DNA from: Diploscapter coronatus
Lineage: Eukaryota > Nematoda > Chromadorea > Rhabditida > Rhabditidae
Length of the DNA: 64,000 nt
Direction: 5' to 3'
Assembly (NCBI GenBank): GCA_964036155.1
Contig: OZ038422.1
Span: 1,984,001 to 2,048,000, forward strand
In this document: piece after piece, positions 13,701 through 23,784 of the stretch
Position numbering within the stretch: position 1 is the first letter of the stretch
How the letters are laid out: each line of letters begins with the position of its first letter
Program-made: the position numbers and the translations under genes
The notes under the pieces: model-generated
Database searches by the model: none
What the model saw: only the letters and a program-made list of their open reading frames with translations
Told to the model about the DNA's origin: nothing

Positions 13701-14343
13701 AGTGCTTGTGGTTAGATCATCTCCCAGTGCACGAAGTGGAGGTTCCGTGGTGCTTGACGGCCTCGTGGTGCTTGGAGGTCTCGTTCCTCCTTTGACCTCG
13801 CCAATAATCTGGCTAAAGTAAACTCGCTGAATGCATATATTTTTAGAATTAATCCTACACTTCTGACTCATCGTCGCTGTTGCTTGGGGGCTTCGATCTT
13901 CCTTAATGCATCGAATCAGTATTTCATATCATCCCATTTCAAGCAAATGACATTTTCTGCTAGGAAATGATTGAAAACAGGGAAGTTATTCAGTTCAAAA
14001 ATTAAATTGTCGAAAATACTTGCAACATAGGCACTTGATAGAACTTATTTGTTCTTACCCGACTGGGACTGCGCAGTGTCGAGTTTTCCCAGCTTCTGTG
14101 GTGGTTCCGACGGGTTGCTCTCTATAGTTACTTTATTTATTAATATTTTTGATTAGATTATTTTCTGATACAGAAAATGGCATCAAAACAGATGAAAAAT
14201 TAACAAGTTATCCAAAGCAATACTCTGCCGAAAATACTTGAAGCCCGATAGTTTTAGATTTTACCTTCGGAAGTTGGTCTTTTTCTTCCACCTACACACA
14301 AGTTGATGATTAGTAAAAGGCAACACAACTTGATGAACAGCAT
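7764..14343 (-). CDS. Predicted secreted protein: Thr/Pro repeats, acidic tract, two DNA/RNA non-specific endonuclease-like domains and C2H2-like zinc fingers
   Basis: I read 25 exons totalling 3603 nt (1200 codons plus stop), with every junction in phase: 14343-14265, 14121-14059, 13901-13859, 13812-13177, 13130-13034, 12906-12856, 12803-12670, 12557-12457, 12401-12235, 12180-12095, 12043-11755, 11708-11516, 11459-11293, 11175-11081, 11027-10890, 10768-10633, 10476-10391, 10341-10246, 9279-9157, 9107-9006, 8957-8928, 8835-8644, 8597-8424, 8137-7970, 7920-7764. The start MLFIKLCCLLLIINLCVGG is a textbook signal peptide. Two 46-residue Thr/Pro-rich repeats and an Asp-rich run follow. Nuclease-like copy 1 has CPGCDDIGHIIGYLLGG then NLFFQNNAVN; copy 2 has GDQYGHVLSACLGG then VNMYPQNEE. 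Each keeps the GH histidine and ends near a P-N-P motif. About six fingers follow, for example ICPVCKKTFGTYQHLLRHL and MKCPVKGC. The stop overlaps a donor-like GAGTAAGTT, so more 3' exons are possible. The nuclease label is a family-pattern inference. Confidence 0.75.
9327..9415. mobile_element. Short hAT-like MITE copy inside an intron
   Basis: An 89-bp relative of the element at 6366-6559, with CAGACCTAGGGAGGACGATC at the left and ...CCCTAGGCCTG at the right. The flanks are ATCCTAAC and ATCCTAAT, an 8-bp duplication with one mismatch. It lies in the intron between the exons at 10341-10246 and 9279-9157 of the nuclease/zinc-finger gene. Confidence 0.8.
9432..10214. mobile_element. 783-bp inverted-repeat transposable element, TAGAGAGCGCAAG ends
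   Basis: The terminal 13-mer TAGAGAGCGCAAG is repeated in inverse orientation at the other end. The element starts 16 bp from the hAT-like MITE, in the same intron. Pieces of the same sequence occur near 23480-23575, 26270-26340 and 46229-46390, so it is a dispersed family. It carries a 163-codon open frame (9669-10160) with no recognisable transposase features, which I treat as chance. Confidence 0.65.
13511..13786 (-). repeat. Two tandem 138-bp coding repeats (46 residues each)
   Basis: Both copies lie in the fourth exon of the nuclease/zinc-finger gene. They encode nearly identical blocks beginning RPSSTTEPPLRALGDD and running through TPRYNLRSTTSPKPATTST. Few base differences separate them, which points to recent duplication or conversion. 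The Ser/Thr/Pro richness suggests an O-glycosylated or flexible linker. Confidence 0.8.
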
Positions 14344-14348
14344 GTTTC

Positions 14349-14355
14349 CTGAAGA
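14349..14355 (-). promoter_or_regulatory. 3' splice acceptor five bases upstream of the start codon (possible spliced-leader site)
   Basis: TCTTCAG lies directly before GAAAC-ATG on the minus strand. In nematodes this arrangement is typical of SL trans-splicing. A GTAAGC donor at about 14384 means it could instead close a 5'-UTR cis intron. It supports 14343 as the true start. Confidence 0.45.
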
Positions 14356-14814
14356 TAGATGAATATATATGACGATATGCTTACGCAAGAAAGGTGATAA
14401 TAGCGACTTCTAGTTCATATTTTAGGACGAGAGGCAAGTCATCCCGCTAGGTAGTGGAATGACTTCCCGCTATCCCATATTTCTAACGTTTGAATATTGT
14501 AATCTATGTCAACTACGGTAGGCTTAGATGCTGATTGGTCGTCCGTTAATGCGGAAGAGCAAGAAAAGGAGAGGGAAGAAAGTAATGATAGCAAATGAAA
14601 GACGAGGTAACAGATTAGATAAGATTTCGAACCTAAGCCCAATCTGATGACCTTATCAGAAGAACACAAGATGAACAGAAAAAAGAGGGGTGTCGTGCCG
14701 AGATGTTTTGTTGGGCCGTATTAATTCGAGTAATTATTGCTTGAATTGAAAATATTAGAAGCTGTTGTAGTTGACGAGGTAGGATAGAATAGGAAGACTG
14801 CTCCTTTCGCAGAG

Positions 14815-14823
14815 CTTATATAG
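14815..14823 (-). promoter_or_regulatory. Candidate TATA box for the nuclease/zinc-finger gene
   Basis: CTATATAAG lies on the minus strand about 470 bp upstream of the start codon, in a locally GC-richer block. It is position-compatible with a promoter if a 5'-UTR intron is present. Confidence 0.35.
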
Positions 14824-15071
14824 GAGACGAAATAGTATGAAACAGAGAAAACGACGAACACGGCACGGGGATGGGCCCGCCCCTTTTGTGAGCGGAGCCA
14901 CGCCCTCTTGAAAGTCGCTAATTGATCAAAATCAACCTTAACAAACAGTAAAAAAACCTTTATTTCTTGGCCATTTCGATGAACAACTTTTTTAAAATCT
15001 TTAATTGATCAAAAGCTATATTTAGAATTGTAATTGAAGTTTACGTCAAAATTATCTTTGTGTTGTGAGCT

Positions 15072-15425
15072 TTAATTTCGAAGACAATGTGAAATGAGTT
15101 TTGAAAATGGTAAGTTTGCGTGATTTCGGCGATTAGATTTTTGTCGGGAAAATCGTATCCGATGATTTCCGGAACTCCTTCGCAGACAAAGTGATGAAGT
15201 TCGATTGATTTTTACCTGAAACAAGGTTATTTGTTTCCCGAAAAAGCATAATGTCCCCTTTACGTATGTTAGACGTTTTTGATTATTTTCTTGAAGTTTG
15301 ACAAATAGAATCTCTGCAGCAAAATGAGCTTGAAATGCTACAGCACTTTTTGGGTCTGGATCAACCTCAAGAGGAGATGTTAGGCTATCTGGATCGCCGA
15401 TGCTATATTCATCCCGAAATATCAC
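15072..15425 (-). pseudogene. Possible broken coding fragment of unknown family
   Basis: One minus-strand frame gives a protein-like stretch (RDEYSIGDPDSLTSPLEVDP, then AAEILFVKLQENNQK) up to a GTAAAG...TTTCAG intron of about 48 bp. Beyond it the protein-like frame is a different one (FVCEGVPEIIGYDFPDKNL), and that frame does not join in phase. It may be a decayed gene or a mis-read splice. I do not recognise the family. Confidence 0.2.
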
Positions 15426-17086
15426 ATATCAACTAAAACCAGATTCATTCTAGTTAAAACTCGTTAAAAATCTGAAGAAATACACTTATGCATGCCAATT
15501 GAAGAAATCACATTCTAATTCTCAAATGATGAGACGAGCTTCTAATCTTTTTTTTTCAAAATTCGAGAGGATATTATTACTATTTTATGGGAAAAAGAAG
15601 TCTTATTAAATCGTGGTGTACGATATAATAGGAAATCTGTAAAAGTAGATGCAATAGATACGTAGTTGCAACGAAATAGTATGGGATATTGCACAAAAAT
15701 GACCACGTCCATTCAAAGCAATCTTATTCGGAAGCTTCTATAATTTCTAACCTAACGAAACTCAGTTGTGGTGTTTTCTTGCATCTGTGCAAAATCGTAG
15801 AAATATCCCTGACCGAAATCGAGTTTTATTGGCTTAGTACTTGAGTTCACTGAAAGTTACAATTCCAGTCAAAGACTATCATTAATTTTTGCTATGGGAA
15901 CTCTTCCGAAGCCGACCAATGATATAGTGACTGACAAAACTTGGAGTAACGAATGAAGTTTGAAGGGAGAAATTCTACCGAGCTTTCTTACAATTCAGTT
16001 GAAATTTCGAGTTTCATATGTAAATTTTTCATTTAGGTGCGTCCACATTTCAAACCAACTAATTCAGGAAAATGGGTAAATAGATCAATCGAAATACTAT
16101 TCGTTATTTTAAAGTATTGCTCTCTACTAGATTTTTATTCTAACTAATCAGGATAAACCTCGACTTGTTGAAACGATCAAAGTCGCTGTCGAATTGCGAG
16201 TATAATTGTAAGAATCGTCTGAAAGAACAGTAAAAGACATTGAGTGTGGTCTAATGACAGCTCTGTTCGCATCATTCGATAATCTGAAAGGAAACGATAA
16301 TAAATGAATTGATTGAAATGTGGATATGACAAGTTACTTGTAAGAAGAGAGATCGTTAACAAAACGGCTGGGACAAAATTTGGCCAGTGATAGACTGAAT
16401 AAATAACGTGTCACAAATTAATTAAATTCAATTAAATATAATGGATCGTGATGAAAATCGTGTTTTCAAACTAATGCAATGGAGATGCATAGTTGGGACG
16501 GGTCTGACAGTTTGAAAAACAGTTTTGAGTTCGAATTTATTTCTCGAAATTTTTGGTTCATTTACATTTTGGATTTTGCTTTGATCAAAATCGCCGTTTT
16601 CGGTTTTCGTTTCGACTATTTTGGAAATATCATTTTGATTCGATATTTTATCTATTTGAAATGACCGTTGAATTTAATTCTGTCCTAATGATTATTTATA
16701 AACTTAAGAATAGCCGTACATATGTTTGTTTCGCCAGGATTCGAGATATTGTAATTAAGAAACACGAACAATCATGACGAAATGCTCTGTACATGCTTTT
16801 ATCGAATCTGTTTCTTCAATAGTAGCTTTATATTTTCATAAGATTCGTTTTACTATTCGATAATAATTTTAAAATATTTCTAATCAAATAAATTATTTAT
16901 TTATGAGAAAGCTAGCTAAGATTATTATCGTCTGAGATAACTGATAATTTCGTAACTAAATTGAATTAAAAACTATCAACAAATCACATATGATTTAGTG
17001 GTTTCTTGAAAATAAGATCAAAACTAAAAATTCTAAAAAAAAAATCTCTTATTAATTCATGAGACTAAACATTTGCAATGTTTTGA

Positions 17087-17480
17087 TTAACTAATCAGAT
17101 CGCGAATAAAGTCGAACAGCTTAGTAAAGCGAGGGTTATCTGAGTTTTTCCATAAATGTACATCGAGCAAATGAGTGGACGTATTGTAGCTAAATTTTAT
17201 CTTCAAAAATATGAAAATAATTTTGATAAATCGATCACCTAATTTTTCAAGAAGTGATTTATCGAGAAATTCAGTAATGGAATAAAGCAACCCTCCCAAC
17301 GCACTGAACAAGAATACGATTACGTTGTATTTCAATCTTTTTAGAGCCTTCGCATTGGAATTGCTACTCTATAAATTAAGTAATAAGATGATTTTCTTCA
17401 ATATTATGTACCAAATTGTACTCTGGCTTCCTTTTCAGATAAATAACTATTCCACAATATAATCCGGCTGTCAAAGAATA
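17087..17480 (-). pseudogene. 3' fragment of a nematode serpentine-receptor-like (7TM) gene, copy 1
   Basis: A minus-strand exon gives LTAGLYCGIVIYLKRKPEYN, then a GTACAT...TTATAG intron, then NAKALKRLKYNVIVFLFSAL followed by GGLLYSITEFLDKSLLEKLG. Hydrophobic helices separated by a basic loop are what nematode chemoreceptor families (Sr-type) show around TM5-TM6. The 5' part is missing: the fragment abuts the MITE at 17481. The same DNA recurs at 26381-26907. The receptor subfamily cannot be fixed from this piece. Confidence 0.5.
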
Positions 17481-17582
17481 TACCGTATTTACTGTATTAG
17501 AAGCCTACCTCTAATAGAAGGTCTCGTCCAGAGGGGTATTGAACAATAGAAGCCCAGGGCTTCTAATACAGTAAATACGGTA
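17481..17582. mobile_element. MITE with TACCGTATTTACTG termini, TA target
   Basis: The ends TACCGTATTTACTGTATTAG and its complement enclose about 60 bp. The right end stops two bases short of the stop codon of the F-box gene, so the insertion forms that gene's immediate 3' flank. Related ends occur at 26908 and at 43297-43475. Confidence 0.75.
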
Positions 17583-17583
17583 T

Positions 17584-20500
17584 TTAGATAGCCTTGCGTT
17601 TCCTAGGGTTTCTCTTGACGAGAAAATTCCTATCGATAGATTTGTCTCGGAGGACCAGTTTGGGCACAATCAAGTATCTTTCCTGCTCAGTTTGACGCAA
17701 ATTGACTGTGATCGTTAGCATCTTCAGGCCATTCGTTCTCATTGTATACCACATGTAGCTATAAATTTTAAAAATAAATAACTTTAGGGAAAATGAAAAA
17801 TCCTTCCGAATCTCACACATAATCGCACGCGCAGTGCCTTTTATTCGCAATAGCATTCACTACATTTTAAAATGAAAATAGAAGAATCTCTGCGATATTT
17901 CAACGAATGCATACTCTTTCCAGGAAAAAAATAAAAATATAACACACAGGATATAAAAAGGCGGAAGGTATTTCTATCGGTCCTCAATTATGAAACGTGC
18001 ATATCGTTTCGTCTAGAAATCCGGACTTTCGATTTTTCACTTTCTCCAACAAAGAAATAAAAAATGAACCGACCTGTGGGTGAGTATGCCGCTGTGATCA
18101 ACGAGTGAAGTGAAGTAGACGCCCAGTCTCTGAGTTATTCGCCGCATATTTTGACAGAGCCTGCGGATTTGAAAAATTCTTGAAATTGCGTTTTACAAAT
18201 GAATACCTTAAATTGTTTATTCGGCTGCCATGTATCGTGATATTCATGTGATAATGCACCTCTCCGGTCATGTCCCACGGCTCGTGCAGAATGCTCTGAA
18301 AGCGCGTTTTATTTTTGATAATTTATAGTAAATGAGAACCAGGGGTGAGACGGAAGTTAATTTTGAATGCTTCCTGATTTAGACACCGGATTTTAGGGTA
18401 AATACTATTGGCAAAGGGGAGAGATAAAAAAGAGCCAGTGTGTCTAATACAAGAGTCCAATGTCGAAAAATCGGAACTGGGTTCGGAATTTTTTTTTTAA
18501 ATCACCGTATTTATACTCTGAAGAGAGGAAATAGAAAAAAAAAACTTTGAAAAGAAAACCTTCACTTTCTTTATTCTAGAAGTTTTGAAACTAGAAAATG
18601 GGCATACCTGAATGAAGTCGATGAGCATTTTCTCAGTGACCGTGATGGCAGTCAACTCGAGGAACACCGTAGGATTGCGTTCATCGTCTGAGGGATCTTC
18701 CAGGCTGAAATAAAGTTTATTTTTGAAGCAAATGAAATTGCATAACGGAAAATCTCTATGCTATATGGGATGATGAGAAAAATTAGCCTTTTTTCGTCTT
18801 CGTGAAATTTAGATATTCCCAATGAAGCAAAATTGTCTCACTCGAGAGCCTTCTTCATGGACTTGCCCCAGATGCGATGCATTCTGTCGAAGAAGGACTT
18901 GTCGGGCTGGAATTCTTGTTCGGCGCTGCCTTGGCCGAGCAAACAGCCAATGAATAGAGAGGAGGCGGATTCAGGAAATACCTCAATGAATTTGATAAGT
19001 CTGTAATCGTCAGAAGTTGGCACTGATGCGAGATTAGAGATTTCCAAATTGAAGATAGATTTTTTACTATATCGATAAAATTCTTGTTTGAAAATTTTAT
19101 TTGTCTTCTTCAAAATGCGTATTTTACCTCAGCGTCAAGAATACCGCGGTCGAAATTCCCAGTGAGATGAAGCTGTTTGGGGGAGAAGTGAGCGAGCAGC
19201 TGGGCTAGACGATCCTTATGAACCTGAAATTCTCGAAACTATTGAAATTATTCATTTCATGACCCATTGATAGAAACCTGGGATGTTTTTTTTTGCGAGT
19301 AAGTCCCTCTATCTCAAAAACATTCTACACGCGGCCTTACAAGCCTTATCTCTTAAAAAAGGCGTAAAAGAAAATGAAATTTTTCTCGAAAATTAGAAGA
19401 AGAAAACAACCGACACTGCATTTATGGATTTCGAAGACGAGAACGTCGTCAGTGGAGAGACGCATTTGCAGGAAGGAATCGCAGGCCATTTCGTCCAGAT
19501 CCGCGATTTCCAAATGCAGAATACGAGCATTCAAATGCAGCAGATTGTCAGAGAGGTAGTCCTTGAAAGCGGCCATCTGAAATACAAATTATCACTGCAA
19601 TAAAAAGATGTTGAATTTTTACAGAAATGGTAAATTGAATGAATGGTTTACAAGTATTACATTTTCGAAAGATATCTTCTGTAAAAATATTTATGAATAA
19701 CGATTCTAGAAGGCTGTTGTGAAAAAACTAGAGAAAACTTTTAATTCCAAATTATCATTTCATGAAATTGAGAAGTTTTATTCGTTTTTTTCAGTAAAAA
19801 GCAAAAATTAGCCGACCTCCCCTTTGAACATTTCGTGTTCGCTGAACTGCTGCCTTCTGAGTGATGACTCGGCGCATCTGAGGTACTTGACGAGGAACAG
19901 CCCGCCTCGTTTGATTTGGCAGTGCAGAATCGTTCGATCAAGGTTCGTTCGACGATAGAATTGGGGCAGGTTGCGCATGAAGTTCCTATTTTTCATTTTC
20001 ACTTTGCAAGATGGGTTTCGAAATTGGTCTCCAAATTGGCTATCAAACCTTAGTTTGGCAGTTTGAAAAAAGTAGAAAACCTGGTAGCATATATATTTGA
20101 TTTTTTTTTCTCGAAATTATTTAGTTTTTTTTAATGATCCTATCCAAAACAACATCTATGAGTAGAGACCGCCAAGCCCCGCCCCTTTCACTTGATTCAA
20201 AAGTGTCCATAGTTGATAACCCTTTCGATTATCGCCGATTTTTCTTGTTTTATTTTTGTTTTTAATAATTTATCGATACCTACTATACAATTCGATACCG
20301 CTCTTTCACGTGGTGATATCGATTTATTGATTGGGATGAGAAAAACAGTCCGCAAATGCACGTCAAATGCACACCAAATTATGACAATGCTAATATTTTG
20401 AGTTATAAAAAAGGTACATCAAATTTTTTATCAGTGACGTATTTTTTCGCGGTTTTTTCGGTGGGGATGTTTAGAGGGGCACCTCAGCCCCTGAAAAATG

Positions 20501-21046
20501 TAGAAAACATAGTGCCAGAGTGAATTTGGCAGAATGGCTGGCGGTCCCTATCTATGAGTGAGTTCTTTAGAAAAATTATTTTGAAGATTTTCTCAAAACC
20601 AAAGACCTGAGAACTCGATTGACGCGTCCAATTTTGTACTTCTCCTGTTCATCCATTTTGCTAAGTACGTGCAAACGCAATTCATTCGGCAGATTCTGAA
20701 GGAAAACACCAGAGGATGAAGCTGTTGAGAAGAGCTGAAATGGAACGACTCGAAACTATTCTAACTTCTTGAGAAAATTCGAGATTCATTCAACACGTTC
20801 AGAATAAAAGCAACTCGCATTGAAAATGTCTGCAGGAAAAGGTAAATGAATTAAATTGCAGAAGAAGTTGGTTTTAGAAAAAAAAAACGCTTCAATTTTG
20901 AATATTTATCAATTCCAAAATTCAGAATGTTCTTGAATTCTATCAATTCAAGAAAATTTTCATACCTGATCTACCGTCCCATTTTCCAAGCTGATTTCTT
21001 GATCGCCCAATTTCCCAGACTTCGTATTCATTCCCTCTGCACTCAT
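17584..21046 (-). CDS. F-box protein, nematode type
   Basis: Probable substrate adaptor of an SCF ubiquitin ligase. The start is MSAEGMNTKSGKLGDQEISL at 21046-20966. The F-box follows at about 20700-20610 (NLPNELRLHVLSKMDEQEKY then KIGRVNRVL). Further exons, in order: FDSQFGDQFRNPSCKV through FKGE (about 20050-19825), MAAFKDYLSDNLLHLNARIL (about 19575), VHKDRLAQLLAHFSPKQLHL (about 19220), LIKFIEVFPESASSLFIGCL (about 19005), PTVFLELTAITVTEKMLIDF (about 18700), ILHEPWDMTGEVHYHMNI (about 18300), CQNMRRITQRLGVYF (about 18165), and a last exon ending NPRKRKAI before TAA at 17584. The region after the F-box alternates short helices and strands, as in worm FTH/FBA-type proteins, but its exact domain is not certain. 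Confidence 0.7.
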
Positions 21047-21947
21047 GTCACCCTTCGACTGCCTTCTCTTAACCAGTAGGATATATTGGGCGTTTCTGGC
21101 ACTCCCCTTCCTCCTCCTTCCTTTGCCCAATCTGCCTGTTATATATCGCTAAAACTAAGGCATTTTTCTATTAACAAAATTTCTGGCACACCTATTGCTG
21201 CCCCACCAGCAAATTTCCTCCTTTATAAATGGTCTACTTCACCATTGCAACTAACATCCAACAATTCAACTTTTGAGCATTCCTTTCCACAAGAGTTGCT
21301 GCATAAGAAGTACAAAATAGTAGGAGCTATAAAATTAGATGGTTATTTAGAAATTAAGAATAAAATAAATATAACTCATACAAATAGTAAATTTTTCTAC
21401 TCAATTACAAAAATTATCAAAATAATAATAATAATGAAAAGAAGAAAGATTATATTATAGAGGTTCCTAAAGATAATTCGACCTTCTCGAACTTTTGCTC
21501 AGGTAATACCAATAAAGTTGATAATATTTTTATAAAATGCAATTTAATCGAAGATTGTTATGTTAACAAAAAAGACGTTAAATTCAAGTTATAGATTTAG
21601 AACTAATGACGAAATAGAAATAGAACCAAAAATATCATGAAGCAACTAACAGACCAAATAAAATAAATTTGAAATTGGTAGATATTAACGATAGTTTGAT
21701 TGACTTTAAGAACATTAGCGTTTTTATTGAATTGGATCCACTTATTGGGAATATGTTCATTAAGTTCTTCTTTTGGATAGAATTATTAAAGACAGGTCTT
21801 TGATCAATTCTTAAAGTGTTGTCAATCGCTTCCATTTTTTATTTTGAAAACTAGATAAACCTGGTTTATTTATGAGGTAGAATATTCATCATATTCTTTT
21901 AAGTCTGGAGATTATAGCTAACTAATTCCTCTTCATAGTATCTACCT

Positions 21948-22145
21948 TTAATTATATGATTCACTATCTTTTACCTTATAAGTAACTGGATTAGATTTAT
22001 AAACTCTATTAATCGTACAAACTTCATCACTAAAATTTTGTTCATAACCTTCATCAAATACCTTTTTATTGATTTTAACTCTAACACTATCTCCGATTTT
22101 ATATTTAATCTTTCCAATTTTAACATTTTCATCTTCTGGGAACAA
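21948..22145 (-). pseudogene. Integrase C-terminal fragment, Polinton/F54H12.3-like
   Basis: The frame contains KIGDSVRVKINKKVFDEGYE, then VCTINRVYKSNPVTYKVKD. A basic (K)xGDxVR strand followed by FxxGYxxNxSxExxTI is the small beta-barrel at the end of the integrases common in nematode Maverick-derived genes. The catalytic core is absent. Confidence 0.55.
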
Positions 22146-22529
22146 AACGGCATAAACTAATTCAGTGGTAGGCGCATTTCGACGTGAGCGTATGCATGAA
22201 CAATAAAAGAGATAAGCATATTAAGGATCGCGACGATAAATATATAGTATCACCAAGTGTTAGACCGAATATGAGGTCCGATTTATCTAACGACTTAGAG
22301 ACAAGTCATAGTATTGCAGATCCCAACGAAAAATACCTGATAAATGAGCAATCACCTATCGTCGAAACACCTACTATAGTCGACTCCCAAAGTAACGCAC
22401 ACCGATGGGGTAAAGTCAGTCATACACTACTTTGAGGTGTGATCCTAATTCAATAGAATAGTCATTGACAACATGCCGACTTGCTGAATTATAGTATAAA
22501 CGAAATCGTTTTTAACTGTTGTTTCTTAA

Positions 22530-22700
22530 TTTTTTTTCTATTAATAGTTCATCTAAAATACAATTGATCTTGTTGAATTCATTCTTATTTCCGGCTTTAT
22601 AAGACGCTATTGATAGTTGAAGCATTTCTAATAGTGAATTTGGATCTGAAGGTAGAATTATCTGATCCCCAATTGAACTACCAGCTTTTTCTTTGCTTTT
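22530..22700 (-). pseudogene. C-terminal segment of a Maverick-associated protein
   Basis: Reads IILPSDPNSLLEMLQLSIAS followed by YKAGNKNEFNKINCILDELL. The order LPSDPxxLLExLxLxIASxxAGN...NEL/IxxIxDELL recurs in proteins of invertebrate Polintons. It is separated from the upstream fragment by a donor-like GGTAAGTGG and a gap. Confidence 0.5.
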
Positions 22701-22734
22701 TGAAAATAAATAGTTTTAATGAATCTCCACTTAC

Positions 22735-23108
22735 CACTTGAATCAGAATTTAGTCGTTTTTTACTTGTATCAAAGCCTTGATAAATTGCGTTTGAGTCGT
22801 CCAAAATTTGTTTATAAAATTGTGTTGTCATCACCTGAAATTAAAGAGAACTTTGGAGACTTTTTCAAAAGTAGTTCTAATAAACCATTAGTCGCATCAT
22901 AAACTTTATCGTTAACTGTTAGCTTATTATTATTATTATCATCAATTTTGATCATTTTGTTTCCAATGGTAAAACAATCTTTCTCAGAATTATATCTGAT
23001 TGAATAACCCGCATTACTTCTATAGGCTAAATCTCTAAGATAATTAGCAATTAAATGGCTCCTAGAAAAAGACACCGTTTTTGTTCTTTTCTTCTCTTGC
23101 TTCCTCAT
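22735..23108 (-). pseudogene. DUF8207-like Maverick protein, frameshifted
   Basis: The fragment reads IRYNSEKDCFTIGNKMIKID, then KVYDATNGLLELLLKKSPK. The pattern 'IGxxxIxId...YxxTxGLxELLxKKxP' is familiar from an uncharacterised protein widespread in Hydra, insect and nematode Polintons. After SGDDNTI the sense frame shifts to TTQFYKQILDDSNAIYQGFD, consistent with a frameshift near 22815. Confidence 0.5.
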
Positions 23109-23212
23109 ACTATTTCTTAGAAAGGGTGGTGCCTTTTTCCAACTGTTGTCCCGGTCTTTTCTATTAGCCTCATGGTTACATTATTTTCAAAGTTTTCATG
23201 GGCTATCCAATG

Positions 23213-23440
23213 CTGAAAACCGTGTTCGATTTGGTCCAGAACTAAGGAAGTTATGAATTTTTTCCCGAGGTCGGATCTGTTAAAACTTCAAGCTACCATA
23301 ATCCTGCATACGATAATTTTTTATGAAAAATGAATAGCACCACGAGAATATCAGCATGAAAAACTGAACAAAATGTGTGAAAACCAGCCAAATCGACGGA
23401 CCCCTGTTTATGCCCCTTTGTTAAGACTTTGATTTTTCCT
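23213..23440. repeat. Dispersed repeat family, copy 1
   Basis: It contains TCAGAACTAAGGAAG-like sequence, TTTTTTCCCGAGGTCGGATC, CCATAATCCTGCATACGAT and a block ending AAATCGACGGACCCC. Related copies lie at 29848-30010 and 33460-33690. No termini or coding potential were recognised. Confidence 0.65.
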
Positions 23441-23784
23441 GACATCCACTCTGTAAGCTGTTTTTCATGCGGTTTTTGCTATAGGCTTGATTACCCCATC
23501 AGATTTTGAGGAAAATACTTTCATGACTCTGCCTTTATATCGGGAATTTCACTTGCGCCCTTTACTTTGAAATTCATTAATGGATTGAAATTACTACAAA
23601 ATATTGGATTTGGTTATAGAATTTTCGAAGTAAAATATTTATTTCAGCTACAATTATTCTTCATTACTTTTGGATGTCTTCGAGAGTTGTCTGTATCATG
23701 TGCATTGAAATTAAATTATTATTTCACATTTTATTGAACAAAACTTCTATATGAAATCTGAGATTATTATAACCAAGCTTTATT

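Larger units (their letters stand above)
14356..17080. other. Long intergenic region, little recognisable content
   Basis: Apart from the candidate TATA box and the doubtful coding fragment at 15072-15425, I see no gene. The open frames at 14439-14669, 16177-16362 and 16479-16777 lack splice sites in phase and resemble no family. Confidence 0.45.
21340..23108 (-). mobile_element. Degraded Polinton/Maverick remnant
   Basis: Three minus-strand fragments share an origin typical of Mavericks: a DUF8207-like protein (23108-22735), its C-terminal segment (about 22700-22530), and an integrase C-terminal SH3/chromo-like segment (22145-21948). Frames are broken between them. Terminal inverted repeats, polymerase B and capsid genes are not visible, so only a small part survives. 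This is an old mobile or virus-like element copy. Confidence 0.6.

Noticed and set aside
13288..13821. 177-codon plus-strand open frame rich in Ser and Val
   Set aside because: It is the antisense of the acidic and Thr/Pro-rich exon; low-complexity coding DNA leaves the opposite strand open.
22184..22435. Plus-strand 83-codon frame (KRDKHIKDRDDKYIVSPS-like)
   Set aside because: It is charged and low in complexity inside the decayed Polinton; no family was recognised and no splice context was seen.
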